Part shown: in pieces, positions 26,301 to 34,275 of the stretch
Layout: every line of letters starts with the position of its first letter
Position numbering within the stretch: position 1 is the first letter of the stretch
Virus record (IMG/VR): IMGVR_UViG_3300043409_000645
Coordinates: 1-41,125 of that record
Strand: one strand, 5' to 3'
From: a virus
DNA: 41,125 bases
Program-made: the position numbers and the translations under genes
The notes under the pieces: model-generated
The model's input: only the letters and a program-made list of their open reading frames with translations
The model's database searches: none
What the model was told of the DNA's origin: nothing

Positions 26301-28073
26301 ATCTAGAATAACTTTATTATCTTTATCACGTAGCAATATTTTTGGAGCAAATAATTGCTCACGACTTGACTTTGCTAAATCGTCTAATACGTTACCAAGT
26401 CCTGGAGTTTTGTTAATTCCACGAATCTCAGCAACGGTGTTATATACACCCATCATAATATTACGTTTCTGGGCTTCGTCACCAGCTTTAAAAGCCTCTG
26501 CAAACATACGTGAGTTGTAACGTGTGTTGGCTAAACGTGCTAATTGATAAACTTTTTCTGCTGCATCAGGTGCATTTGGGTCAAAAAAGTTATCTCTAAA
26601 AAATGGAATTTTTGTAAACTTAGAAGCAAAACGATCAATACGATCTTGAATGTATGACAGTGGCATACGAAATCCGTTGTCATCACGAAGCTTTGCAGTT
26701 CTGCGTTCTACATCACCAATTTTACTGGTGCTTGCTTCTTTAAGAAATTCTTTAGGAGTTTTAGCTGTAGCAATTTCGCCTGTGCGAGAATCAATTAAAG
26801 TTGTTTTTTCTAATAAACGTGCCTGTACACCTGCTGGCGTAATTGTTTCTCCAAAGATTTCACGAGATACGCGCTTACCTGCAGAATCAAAACGAAGTAT
26901 TTTATTACCCGCAGTCATTAACCCAATACGAATTTGACGTCCTGCGTCCATACGTGGGAGAAGCTGAACTTGACGTCCTGCTTGACCATTAAATATTGGC
27001 ATTGCTTCTTGAACGTTAGCAAGATATGATTTTGTAGTACCTGCTTCTACAACTCCATTTTTAAGCATAGATTGAATAACATCATCGCCAAATTCTGGAG
27101 CAATCCTCTTAAGAGCAACGCTTGCATTAAACAATTCTTCGCTCTTAATTGAACCTGCTTTAAATTTACCTTGTGCTTCTTTGTAAATTTTAAGTGCCGA
27201 TACAAATTCTTGGTCAAAGCGTTGTACACCTGCTTTTTCAAAAGCCTTTTGAACATTTGCTGCATTACCGATAATATTTTTTAAAGCATAATTAGATATA
27301 TCGTAAGCTTTTTTAGCTTTACCTAAAGCAAGTGTAGGATCTGTAAAGATACGAAACGCTGCATCGCCAAGACCTGAAATAGTCTTGTATAGAGGACCTG
27401 AGCCTTCTAAAAAACTTGGAAGAATTGCATTAGCAATAGCACGTCCTGGAGAATACTTAGCAGCTTGCGCTGCATCTAGCGCTTCTTGAAAGAGTCCATC
27501 TTTCTTCTGTGAAGCTGCTGATGCAATAGCCTTTTCTTGTTCGGTACCTGTAGCAATAATTTCATCAAGTGACATACCTGATGCAACCTTTTGAGCCACA
27601 TTCATCATATCTGTACCATAAATCTTTTGAGCAGATGCTATACGATTTGGGCTAAATACTTGATCACCTTTGTCGTTGGCAGTTGTCCACGCTTCTCCAA
27701 GATTGACACCTTGGTCTAAAGCAATAGCGCCAGTACGATAAGCGCGAGTTGTTAAATCTGAAAGTTCTTGTACACCTTTGAAAGCCAGTTTTACTGGAGC
27801 AGCAGCAATATTAAATGCTGGCTCAATTGTATAATGAAGCGCTGTGCCTAACCAGCCACGCTTTTTATCAATATTGCCAAACTGGTCTTTAAGAGAGTTT
27901 TGTTGTTCAGGAGTAAGTTTTGAATATTCTTGTTGTGCAACATCTGATGGCAATGAAGAAAGTTTTTGATGTGTATCAAGAGCTTTAGTAAAGCCATTGA
28001 GTTGTTTCATCTGTTCAGGTGTAAGACTGGCAGTTGTGGCAATCGCTTTAATGTTATTTGACGTAGTACCCAC
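23310..28073 (-). CDS. Giant virion protein (1587 aa), internal/injection protein candidate
   Basis: 1587 residues, the largest gene. Mostly helical with scattered beta; no transmembrane run long enough for a tape measure, and no polymerase or peptidase signature I can see. Notable segments: QDITSAWSFLTLAGPRFAVRN near 660-680, a MARNFARYYRATEDFYRR-like helix near 1110, and TVLGMRFFTSLIVPASPMV near 1330. It starts with GTG overlapping the upstream stop as TAGTG. Position between portal and scaffold, rather than after the capsid, argues against a tape measure and for an internal, ejected protein of a short-tailed phage. This is inference. Confidence 0.55.
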   Translation of the reverse strand: MGTTSNNIKAIATTASLTPEQMKQLNGFTKALDTHQKLSSLPSDVAQQEYSKLTPEQQNSLKDQFGNIDKKRGWLGTALHYTIEPAFNIAAAPVKLAFKGVQELSDLTTRAYRTGAIALDQGVNLGEAWTTANDKGDQVFSPNRIASAQKIYGTDMMNVAQKVASGMSLDEIIATGTEQEKAIASAASQKKDGLFQEALDAAQAAKYSPGRAIANAILPSFLEGSGPLYKTISGLGDAAFRIFTDPTLALGKAKKAYDISNYALKNIIGNAANVQKAFEKAGVQRFDQEFVSALKIYKEAQGKFKAGSIKSEELFNASVALKRIAPEFGDDVIQSMLKNGVVEAGTTKSYLANVQEAMPIFNGQAGRQVQLLPRMDAGRQIRIGLMTAGNKILRFDSAGKRVSREIFGETITPAGVQARLLEKTTLIDSRTGEIATAKTPKEFLKEASTSKIGDVERRTAKLRDDNGFRMPLSYIQDRIDRFASKFTKIPFFRDNFFDPNAPDAAEKVYQLARLANTRYNSRMFAEAFKAGDEAQKRNIMMGVYNTVAEIRGINKTPGLGNVLDDLAKSSREQLFAPKILLRDKDNKVILDAAGERQYLNPSEFNNQQFAIFDYQLASGMTVPKIQDLDGVVGRAQIMGRIMGWSHTKWAQDITSAWSFLTLAGPRFAVRNSIEDLMVHLAVGDGVWGVVAGKRLSNKIRLGQGGDTLSVINKLVMKKDRALYAEKLAAAKTVQDARAIMAEAVMADKYLGKIDPAAREIIAEMAQYGQIDDMLAAVAEGGKKGITGADHWTDTLQAVDKYGTMRQYEIDGLKYQIDHGGSYQNLNALTTDGKVAWITNIAAVGNDELGSIALRFMENEEYAIKEIYKKLMSAEYAGQKARFQLYNPGNNADEMVHARNIYAATRNLFQKADGSLNQKLLAKTRIRTPEGGIKVNTRDFGIDDLPKNIEDAPEWVVGKKLMPISDGNPAGKIVGKHWNWLGEMNARWSREPLVLSATVDIRKGWKSAGLEDRYIKSFTDPIRNNASLTAAEKEVLIKDATSRAKSNIIEITQDLAKQRVLSYVDNPEVRTQLAFTMRNFARYYRATEDFYRRVARSVRYNPESIARLSLTYEGVTHSGFVQKDDQGDSYFIYPGLNQVYSVMASLAKVAGLSNGFVAPMPVEFGAKLNMLTPSMNPDAIFPTFSGPLAAFPLEMMYRLIPSTKEAQKYLQGTYGEDQPIVQAIMPAHINKLLSVLNQDERDSQYASAFRKAATYLEATGHGLKITKDEFGNDRPPSAGELEAYQEKLKATTTTVLGMRFFTSLIVPASPMVNLKSDMAQWVRDNERTSFKQVFSNLVTQYNGDFGKATEEWIRLFPKQMPYTIAESKKNSVAVIRYGETAGNWVDQNNELLKKYPQAAAFLIPQIGKFNYDTYKTLVNEGFLDKKPVGDFLKEVQTATDRQFYFEQNKLYKNSLAATSSPDQKRRINDAWSQWSKSYMALRPTLATQFAQGTETDIRRDQAVKDLRNMFANETNLPKGAIAGVLKNMLAVYDAYTASASQVTDRSQSSQRRLDAMKEGTKLQLQELAGSNPNTQSAYNVLFAQLIGE

Positions 28074-28486
28074 TACTGACCTCTGGATAAAGCGTTCTGG
28101 TATAAAATCGAGATTTCTCCAGTTGTATCGTATGGAAGAAGTGCTGCTAAAGTATCTGAAAGTTTTCCAGTAGGTTGACCTGTACCAAGTGCTTCTGATC
28201 CTGGACCTGCACCCATATCAATACCTGCGGTGATTGGTTCATTAGGACGTTGTGATGGAGCAAATAATGGAGTTACAGGTTGCGGTGCGCTAGGCACTGC
28301 TGCTGCAAGTTGACCTTGCGAAATTGGACGTGTGTTTGCTGACCTTGCAAGCGGAGCACCAGAGGCTAACTGTGCTGTCTCTGATGTATCACCATAGAAA
28401 TTAGATGGCATACGATCTACACGCTTTGCATATTTTCCAGGACCAGATACACCTTTAAGCGGATTTCTTGCATCTTCAAGCGCCAT
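28073..28486 (-). CDS. Hypothetical proline-rich virion protein (137 aa)
   Basis: 137 residues, Pro/Ala/Gly-rich and probably disordered (APQPVTPLFAPSQRPNEPITAG), with a short helical end (EISILYQNALSRG). Start has AGGAGG. Overlaps the upstream gene by 11 nt and the giant gene by one base. May anchor or chaperone the giant protein; no domain recognised. Confidence 0.6.
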   Translation of the reverse strand: MALEDARNPLKGVSGPGKYAKRVDRMPSNFYGDTSETAQLASGAPLARSANTRPISQGQLAAAVPSAPQPVTPLFAPSQRPNEPITAGIDMGAGPGSEALGTGQPTGKLSDTLAALLPYDTTGEISILYQNALSRGQ

Positions 28487-28697
28487 CGGTATCCTCCTGT
28501 ATCTTTTCTAAATCGTTTGTAAATTCTTCCCACACTTTACCAACTCGTGATTGACGAGTGGCGTGGTAAATTGCTAATTCCATTAATTCTTCTGTAAATA
28601 CTGTAATGCTGTTTGATAAGTTATGCAGAAACCCAGTAAGTATTACTAGGAAGTCTGCAAGATGAACCGAACGCGGAACTTCATTGTAATTATCCAC
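28476..28697 (-). CDS. Small helical hypothetical protein (73 aa)
   Basis: 73 residues from GTG 28697, with GAGGTGG seven bases upstream. Two amphipathic helices (LADFLVILTGFLHNLSNSITVFTEEL and SRVGKVWEEFTNDLEKI). The first is hydrophobic enough to be membrane-interacting but too polar for a clear transmembrane helix. Function unknown. Confidence 0.6.
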   Translation of the reverse strand: MDNYNEVPRSVHLADFLVILTGFLHNLSNSITVFTEELMELAIYHATRQSRVGKVWEEFTNDLEKIQEDTDGA

Positions 28698-28722
28698 GCT
28701 CGGTCCACCTCACTGAAATTGA

Positions 28723-28863
28723 TTAACCCTTTTTAACTTTGTTACCTGGACGTCCTGCTGGAGTTACTCCGAAGTATGTCTTTCCACCTGATGGTTTAGA
28801 AGTATCCTTCTTACCCTCAACTGGCTTTGACATAGGCGCTGGGGCCTGTGATCCTTTGTTCAT
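28723..28863 (-). CDS. Small basic Pro/Gly/Lys-rich protein (46 aa)
   Basis: 46 residues, basic and disordered (SKPVEGKKDTSKPSGGKT, GRPGNKVKKG). It has one of the best ribosome-binding sites in the window (AAAGGAGG). Sits directly after the portal gene. Composition suggests nucleic-acid contact in the virion; unproven. Confidence 0.6.
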   Translation of the reverse strand: MNKGSQAPAPMSKPVEGKKDTSKPSGGKTYFGVTPAGRPGNKVKKG

Positions 28864-28880
28864 ATTGCACCTCCTTTACT

Positions 28881-30641
28881 TTATGCCGCGCCGCCGATTG
28901 AGGCGAGCAATGATGCAATGTCTGGTTTTCCTTGTTGGTCTGGTGAACCAGCAGCAGGGGCCATACCGCCAGTTTGTGACTGTATTGGCTGCGAGGCAGA
29001 AGCGGGGGCCGCACCTGCTGCTGGATTCATCATTCCAGGTGCCATTGCTGGCATCTGGGGTTGTGGTTCTGGGGCAAAAGCCTCTTCCACAATAGTTTCA
29101 ATTTGTTTACCCTTTTGACGGCCTTTAATTACTTCGGCAATACGAGTAATAATTTGTGATGGATCCTGTCCTTGCTGAGCAACTAACGGAATAGTCTGTG
29201 CATATTGTGCAACGGCAACGCGTAGCGCATCCCGCATTTCTTCAATATCAACTTTTTGTTCTTCTTGTGAAACGTTAATCTCAACTGGTAGTTCACGACG
29301 GACATAGTCGCGAGATACAAGTTTGTCTGAACGCATTTGTAGCAAAGCAATAGTCGCACGGTTTGGATCCATACCAGACATAATTCCGTAACGAACATCT
29401 ACTGTGTAGTCGCCATTAATAATTTTAGATGGAATGTATTTCATTGAATATGGAGTACCGTCATCAATGCCGCGAATCTCTTTAATCTTGTTACCAAAAA
29501 TCTTTTCATCTACCTTAAAGCACAAGCCAATAACTTCAACAAAGAGTTTGGCAAATTGTGCTTGGGCTGCTTTAATCTGTGTATCAAAGCCTGCTTGGAG
29601 TGCTTGTACACCGCGACCTGTTACAACGGAAGCATCTGTTTGACCAGAACGAGATTCAGGATAACGAGCACCCATACGAAGTTCACGTTCTAAGATGCCT
29701 GACTCTTGGAATACACCTGCTGGTAGCTCTAGTGGAACACGACGGATACCTTGTGGATTAGCAGAGCGCATAATTGCGTCAGGACCAAGGGCTAATTCTT
29801 GTACATCTTGTGGAATAGCAATAGGTGCCTGAATAGACTTTTCAGCTGCTTGAATTTGGAGCACTGCAAAGCGAGCACGAGCAAGTTGTACTGCAAGCAC
29901 GTCATCAAATTGACCGCGTGATTCGCCATCAATAGATGAGCGCTGTGCTACACGTACTAGACACTCACCGATTGGGTTAGGTGTACGAGATAGAATTAAA
30001 TCTTTACGCTCTGGTAGATAGATTGTGTCTTGATCTTTGTCGTGGTAACGAATCAAAGATAGATACGGTGAGCCTGGTGTAAATGAGTTCTTGTTTAGAA
30101 TCTGGTCTGCAAACTCTGGGTACATAGACGCTAGGGTTTGAGCATCCATACCAACGATTTGAGTCAATGATATACAGCGACCAAAGCGATCTACCTCTGG
30201 GTATGCACCAAAAGGATTAACAAATTTAATGATTGGGTTGTTGTTCTCGTAATCAAAATCAATCATTGCAATTAATTGACCGTAGGTATTAAACCAGTCA
30301 GCACCTGTGTACATCTGAATCTGAACATCAGACTCATCAATGTAGTAATTAGCAACACGAGCGCGCATATCGGCGGCGCGACGTGCAGCGTCGGAGACCA
30401 TATTAGATGCTGAACAGTTAAACGACGGCAGTGGTGCCATAGCTTCTGCTAAGTCACGGGCTGATACGTCAATAAGGTTTGCAATCAGAGGCTTTGGATA
30501 ATCCTCAGAAAACATAGAGGGATAAACCTTTGATATGTCGCCTTGGCGAACAGAAAGGACATCGCGCATACGTCCGTCACGCGCTGCGTAACGGGTCTGC
30601 ATACGATTTACCTTTGCGGTAATCTCTCTAATATTTAACAA
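28881..30641 (-). CDS. Portal protein
   Basis: 586 residues, typical size for a portal. TTG 30641 follows AAGGA by seven bases. N-terminal helices, YYIDESDVQIQMYTGADWFNTYGQLIAMIDFDY clip/wing region, VNPFGAYPEVD, and a long C-terminal helical barrel with a Pro/Ala/Met-rich disordered end (APEPQPQMPAMAPGMM). The gene follows terminase with only two tiny genes between. It forms the dodecameric DNA entry channel (known of family). Confidence 0.8.
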   Translation of the reverse strand: MLNIREITAKVNRMQTRYAARDGRMRDVLSVRQGDISKVYPSMFSEDYPKPLIANLIDVSARDLAEAMAPLPSFNCSASNMVSDAARRAADMRARVANYYIDESDVQIQMYTGADWFNTYGQLIAMIDFDYENNNPIIKFVNPFGAYPEVDRFGRCISLTQIVGMDAQTLASMYPEFADQILNKNSFTPGSPYLSLIRYHDKDQDTIYLPERKDLILSRTPNPIGECLVRVAQRSSIDGESRGQFDDVLAVQLARARFAVLQIQAAEKSIQAPIAIPQDVQELALGPDAIMRSANPQGIRRVPLELPAGVFQESGILERELRMGARYPESRSGQTDASVVTGRGVQALQAGFDTQIKAAQAQFAKLFVEVIGLCFKVDEKIFGNKIKEIRGIDDGTPYSMKYIPSKIINGDYTVDVRYGIMSGMDPNRATIALLQMRSDKLVSRDYVRRELPVEINVSQEEQKVDIEEMRDALRVAVAQYAQTIPLVAQQGQDPSQIITRIAEVIKGRQKGKQIETIVEEAFAPEPQPQMPAMAPGMMNPAAGAAPASASQPIQSQTGGMAPAAGSPDQQGKPDIASLLASIGGAA

Positions 30642-30651
30642 TTATTAGTCC

Positions 30652-30837
30652 TTAGAATCCTTGTTCTGTTTGACCAGAAACTTTAGTAGGCCATTCAACT
30701 TTGTCAACGGATGCTGCTGCTTTTGCTGCTGCATATTGTTTGCGACCTTGCATTGACGGAGTAGGTTCTGTAATAGCACCTTTGTCTACATAGACTTGCT
30801 CGCCTTCGGCGTTAGTAATCCAACTTGTTTGTCCCAT
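30652..30837 (-). CDS. Small hypothetical protein (61 aa)
   Basis: 61 residues, polar. ATG overlaps the upstream stop as TAATG. Contains SWITNAEGEQVYVDKGA and a helical QGRKQYAAAKAAASVD. No family recognised; position between terminase and portal suggests packaging or portal assembly. Confidence 0.6.
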   Translation of the reverse strand: MGQTSWITNAEGEQVYVDKGAITEPTPSMQGRKQYAAAKAAASVDKVEWPTKVSGQTEQGF

Positions 30838-30959
30838 TATTTTTTCCTTTTCTTTTTAGTTGCAGCCTTTTTGATCATAGACTTCTTAGCAACTTTGACA
30901 ATTACATTTTTTTCTTGGCGACCTGGTGTTGTAGGTGGCATTGGCATTGCTACGCTCAT
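30837..30959 (-). CDS. Small lysine-rich protein (40 aa)
   Basis: 40 residues: Met/Pro-rich start (MSVAMPMPPTTPG) then a strongly basic end with runs of lysine (KKSMIKKAATKKKRKK). Begins eight bases after the terminase stop. Highly basic tiny proteins beside terminase may bind DNA during packaging, but this is only a suggestion. Confidence 0.55.
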   Translation of the reverse strand: MSVAMPMPPTTPGRQEKNVIVKVAKKSMIKKAATKKKRKK

Positions 30960-30967
30960 TTGTCTCC

Positions 30968-32827
30968 CTAGACGAAGTGTCGCTCTTGTGCTGCAATCAG
31001 TTCGTCAATGTTGACGACTATTCGTTTTTGTTTTTCGGCCCTAGATAGAAACGGATTACGCATATGGTTTTGTTGGTATTGACCATAGTTGAGCATCTCA
31101 CGTGCTCGGATTTCACAGAACCACAGCGCCATTACTAAGTCAGTCTTGCCTTTAGTAGTTGGAGACCACGTAATAAGTTGTTCGATTAGTGCCTTGATAT
31201 TCTCAGTTTGATCTGAAGGCAAGTGGATAAGGTTATCTCTGTGGTGTTTGCCATCTTGTTGCTTTGTTCCAAACAAGGTAGACATAGAAGCCACACCAAA
31301 GCCAGCGTCCCATTTGTTGTTACCAGTATGGTGTTCTTTGAGTTGAACGCCACGTGATGCTAGGTGTTGACGGATTCCTTCGTCTTGCGTTAAGAAAGCC
31401 TGAAAAGCGTTCTTTTCTACAATCCACTCTGACGGTTTATAGATTTCAGTCCAGTCAAAAATAAGCTGCCTAATTTGTGCTGGAGTCGGTCTAGTAATTT
31501 TATGAGTATCCACAATATAGCGTTTATGATTGTGGCGATTAATTGCATAACATACAACGGCAGTATCACCAACCATAGCAGGGTCCAAGCCGCAAATGAA
31601 AGTGAATCCATTAAGGTCTTTAGGATGACCTGGATAGCCCGCATTTAATGCACCCGCCTTACGCATTCCGTCAATCGAACCACGAACACATACAGGGTCA
31701 AAAATAGCGTCATCTGAAATGTCCTGTTGTTGGTAAATCAAAGCCCACGTGGAGGCATCCATAGATTGGCGCTCGTTATATAAGTTGCGACCATTCCAAC
31801 GTGGGTAAAGTCCTTCTGGTGTCTTATCAGAATCTAGCTGTCCATCAAAGGGAGCATCGGAAGCAGGCCAAAGCGTTTCCCATTTATCAGGATCTTCATC
31901 TGTTTGAAGTAGCGCTGGCATAGCCAGATATTTCCACGGTACTAGACCGCCTGGATATCTGTCGGGGTTTCTAAGTTCGCGATACAAGTCAACACTAGCA
32001 ACGCGGGTTCCAATAATAATGAGTTTGCCTGTTGGGTTAAGGCGGGAACGTACGTCCTGAGTCAGCCACTTAATCTGACGTTCAAAGTCATTAGCGTTGC
32101 TTAGGGTTACAGCATCGTCTACGATAATCATATCGGCACGTTTGCCGTAAATCTGACCGCCGATACCAACGGCTTCAATGTTTGGATCCTTTTCACCAGA
32201 CTCACGGAGTTCATCTCCGAAGGTGATGCGGGTTGCCTGCCACGAAGCTGACTTAGAGTTAAAGCCAACACCTGCAGCGTAAGCCTGCTGGAGTTCCTCA
32301 TACTGTGGATGAGTCAGTCTTTGCTTGATAGCGTACAAGAAGTCTGCCGCTAGACGTTGGGTCTGGGATACAATTAGGATTCTAAAGTTAGGGTTGCGTG
32401 CTACCTGCCACGTAGCGTAGTCTACGGTTATGGTCATAGACTTTGCGTGGTTAGGCGGAATGTTAATCAGGACGCGGTTATCTGCCAGTCCTGTTTCCCA
32501 TTTCATACTAGGGTGAAGCCAGCCTGGCTCTCGACCCTCAATTACATCTACTAGATTCTGCTGATGTGGAAAAGTCCTGGAGTGCAGAAAACGCTGACGA
32601 AATTCAGAGAAGGAAATGTCGTGGACGTCACCAGAGGCAAAGGACTTGTCTTTGAGTCCTAGCCTAGTACGATCTACTTTATCTAAAAATACTTTGTCTG
32701 TGCGGCGGTAGTACTCGTAGGTTTTCATAGACTTACCAGCTGAGGCACAAGCCTGCTCTATAGTCATACCTTCTGCTACACAACCAAGGATAATTCTTTT
32801 GGCAATGTCGGCGGAATTATCTGCCAC
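30968..32827 (-). CDS. terL: Terminase large subunit
   Basis: 619 residues, full length. ATPase: Walker A-like PPNHAKS (124-130), Walker B MIIVDD (D237, D238), and a coupling/motif III region IIIGTR near 271-276. Nuclease: GLDPAMVGD with D415 as the first metal ligand. Residues 1-60 carry an extra HTH-like helical domain (MTIEQACASAGKSMKTYEYYR), and no separate small terminase is recognisable, so DNA recognition may be built in. Start is GTG 32827 with GGAG eight bases upstream. It packages DNA into the prohead. Confidence 0.92.
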   Translation of the reverse strand: MADNSADIAKRIILGCVAEGMTIEQACASAGKSMKTYEYYRRTDKVFLDKVDRTRLGLKDKSFASGDVHDISFSEFRQRFLHSRTFPHQQNLVDVIEGREPGWLHPSMKWETGLADNRVLINIPPNHAKSMTITVDYATWQVARNPNFRILIVSQTQRLAADFLYAIKQRLTHPQYEELQQAYAAGVGFNSKSASWQATRITFGDELRESGEKDPNIEAVGIGGQIYGKRADMIIVDDAVTLSNANDFERQIKWLTQDVRSRLNPTGKLIIIGTRVASVDLYRELRNPDRYPGGLVPWKYLAMPALLQTDEDPDKWETLWPASDAPFDGQLDSDKTPEGLYPRWNGRNLYNERQSMDASTWALIYQQQDISDDAIFDPVCVRGSIDGMRKAGALNAGYPGHPKDLNGFTFICGLDPAMVGDTAVVCYAINRHNHKRYIVDTHKITRPTPAQIRQLIFDWTEIYKPSEWIVEKNAFQAFLTQDEGIRQHLASRGVQLKEHHTGNNKWDAGFGVASMSTLFGTKQQDGKHHRDNLIHLPSDQTENIKALIEQLITWSPTTKGKTDLVMALWFCEIRAREMLNYGQYQQNHMRNPFLSRAEKQKRIVVNIDELIAAQERHFV

Positions 32828-32945
32828 GTAGGTCTCCTTAATAGGGCGCGAAGCGCCAAAATAAAATCGGGCGGAATGCCCATTTCATATACTAGGGAGA
32901 ATGATGATTACTAGGCGCAGCCATTTTTATAGAACTCACCCGACT

Positions 32946-33079
32946 AAAAACCGCGACTGCGGGTACTGTCGGCTCCCGAAGGAGCCACAGCGACTGAGGG
33001 GTAAGTTAGTGCTCAGCCCTAGGGGGCCTCGCAAGAGGCCAACCAGCACAGTGACGGGGCTTTCCAAACTTTCAGCCCC
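32946..33079 (-). ncRNA. Candidate structured small RNA upstream of terminase
   Basis: Read leftward: a 6-bp stem (33074-33079 with 33056-33061, 12-nt loop); a 5-bp closing stem (33045-33049 with 33009-33013) enclosing a perfect 6-bp hairpin (33035-33040/33025-33030, TTGC loop); a 10-bp stem with one bulge (32981-32990 with 32966-32976) capped by a UUCG tetraloop; and finally CCGC-AGTC-GCGG followed by TTTTT (32946-32950), terminator-like. A TATATA box ends six bases before the first stem. No match to a known RNA family that I recognise. Confidence 0.45.
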
Positions 33080-33084
33080 TACTG

Positions 33085-33090
33085 TATATA
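33085..33090 (-). promoter_or_regulatory. -10-like box in front of candidate RNA
   Basis: TATATA on the minus strand, placed so that transcription would begin at the first G of the GGGGCT stem (33079). No recognisable -35 and no TG extension. Could alternatively serve the late operon, because no better leftward promoter is visible before terminase. Confidence 0.35.
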
Positions 33091-33139
33091 AGGCAGGAAA
33101 AATACCGTATTTCCCGCTTTCTGTTATTTTATTTTACTA

Positions 33140-33152
33140 ATGTGTTACACAT
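33140..33152. promoter_or_regulatory. Palindrome, possible operator
   Basis: ATGTGT-T-ACACAT, a perfect 6-bp inverted repeat around one base, in AT-rich DNA between the divergent operons. The form fits a dimeric HTH repressor or activator site. Binding protein unknown. Confidence 0.4.
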
Positions 33153-33368
33153 CACATACTTTCCGTTTCTGACCTGCGGTTTTACTGGATCTGATTTAAC
33201 TTTAGGAAATATATTTATTTGGGGTACATAACACTACCTTGGACAAAAGTTAACAAGGTGGGGTCGCCTGTTCGCGCCTGAGGGCGCGAGCCCCGCCCCC
33301 TTGCCCCTTGTCGCGCCCGCTAATTCTGCCCCGTTGCGCCCTGTGCTGCTAGGGATTAGCGCGGGGTG

Positions 33369-33455
33369 GGCAGACCTATCGGCAGACCTTGCCCGAAATT
33401 AACATCTCCATAATTAGGCAGACCTGCCCCCGATTAAGTAAGCAGGGGCAGACCT
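33369..33455 (+). repeat. Four iteron-like GGCAGACCT repeats
   Basis: Exact copies start at 33369, 33381, 33417 and 33447 (spacing 12, 36 and 30 bases, near multiples of a helical turn), all in the same orientation. An 8-base inverted relative occurs near 34451 and a partial copy near 35190. The setting (GC-rich island next to AT-rich DNA in the only large intergenic region) suggests an origin or master operator. Confidence 0.55.
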
Positions 33456-33661
33456 AACCCCGCGCCCTGCCCTATCTATCGCCCGCCCTGCCCTAACCCG
33501 CTATCGCCCCGCCCCTATCGGATAAGCCATAAGCCAGATAAGCGACACGCCTAACCTGCTAAGAATCGCCCCGCGCTTATGCTTGATTATGCGGTATAGG
33601 CAGGTATATCCTTGCCCTAACCCGTAAACCTACGGGCTAACTATCTAAGGAGAATAAGACT

Positions 33662-34135
33662 ATGAATAATAATCCAACAATAGGAGAGGCTTACGATAGC
33701 CTCACCTCATCAATAGATGAATATGTAAATGATGGCGTAATAACTAGCGAGTCAATTAATACTTATAACTTAGCGATACAACAAGATGTAAACTTCCGCG
33801 ATCTACTTATGGGTTTACCTAAGCACTATGAAATAAATAAGTGCGTGGAATTTATTACTTATACGCTAGGGCAGGTTGACCAACAAGAACGCGCCCCGTA
33901 TCTAACTATTCTTAGTGCGTACGCTTATGAATTAGGAGATGTGAAATTAGCGCATAAGTACCTAAGTGAAGCGGTGGCTATAAATAGTGAGTACTCACTA
34001 GCGAAATTACTATCTCGCGTATTTGCTTCGGGGTGGCCATTTGATGCTCTTGCTTCAATGCGCGATAATTTAGACGATAAGGTGCGCGAGAATGTAGAAT
34101 CACAGCGTGAAATTCTATTAAGTGAGTTAGTGTAA
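33662..34135 (+). CDS. DUF4192-like protein
   Basis: 157 residues, first gene of the rightward cassette, behind AAGGAG. The segment LTILSAYAYELGDVKLAHKYLSEAVAINSEYSLAKLLSRVFASGWPFDAL matches the pattern of actinobacterial DUF4192 C-terminal halves (helical, TPR-like). DUF4192 is usually longer, so this is a short phage form. Function unknown. The 3' end couples to the next gene as TAATG. Confidence 0.65.
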   Translation: MNNNPTIGEAYDSLTSSIDEYVNDGVITSESINTYNLAIQQDVNFRDLLMGLPKHYEINKCVEFITYTLGQVDQQERAPYLTILSAYAYELGDVKLAHKYLSEAVAINSEYSLAKLLSRVFASGWPFDALASMRDNLDDKVRENVESQREILLSELV

Positions 34136-34275
34136 TGCGTAACCCTAAGAGTGAAATCGTGTTACGCGATAGCGTTACGGGTGAAGAATTAGCCCGCGCC
34201 CTGCTCACCCCGTCTAGGGTGAAAGCCCTAATACGCGCCTATTCTCTCGCGGGAATAGATGCGGTGGCACTATGA
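34135..34275 (+). CDS. Small hypothetical protein (46 aa)
   Basis: 46 residues, helical, with EELARALLTPSRVKALIRAYSLAG. Starts by TAATG overlap and ends by ATGA overlap with the next gene. No family recognised. Confidence 0.55.
   Translation: MRNPKSEIVLRDSVTGEELARALLTPSRVKALIRAYSLAGIDAVAL

Larger units (their letters stand above)
32828..33661. other. Main non-coding region between divergent operons
   Basis: 834 bp with no convincing gene; a short rightward frame at 32901-33140 is rejected. It holds GC hairpins at 32845-32857 and 32870-32882, a chain of hairpins at 32951-33079, a palindrome at 33140-33152, AT-rich DNA to about 33240, a 7-bp GNRA-like hairpin (33272-33289), a GC-rich island to 33640 with four GGCAGACCT copies, and a 12-bp direct repeat (33489-33500 and 33613-33624). 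Features expected of an origin/regulatory hub. Confidence 0.75.

Noticed and set aside
23310-28073. Tape-measure protein
   Set aside because: Size fits, but the gene lies before scaffold and capsid, lacks long hydrophobic segments, and there are no tail-tube or tail-assembly chaperone genes.
32845-32882. Two short GC hairpins before terminase (GGCGC/GCGCC and GGGC/GCCC) considered as terminators
   Set aside because: On the minus strand T-rich DNA follows, but they sit just before the terminase ribosome-binding site and stems are only 4-5 bp; too weak to call, though they may attenuate.
32901-33140. Rightward 79-aa frame in the main intergenic region
   Set aside because: It runs through the hairpin chain, is rich in Arg/Pro forced by GC stems, and has no neighbours or family pattern. 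The RNA interpretation explains the sequence better.
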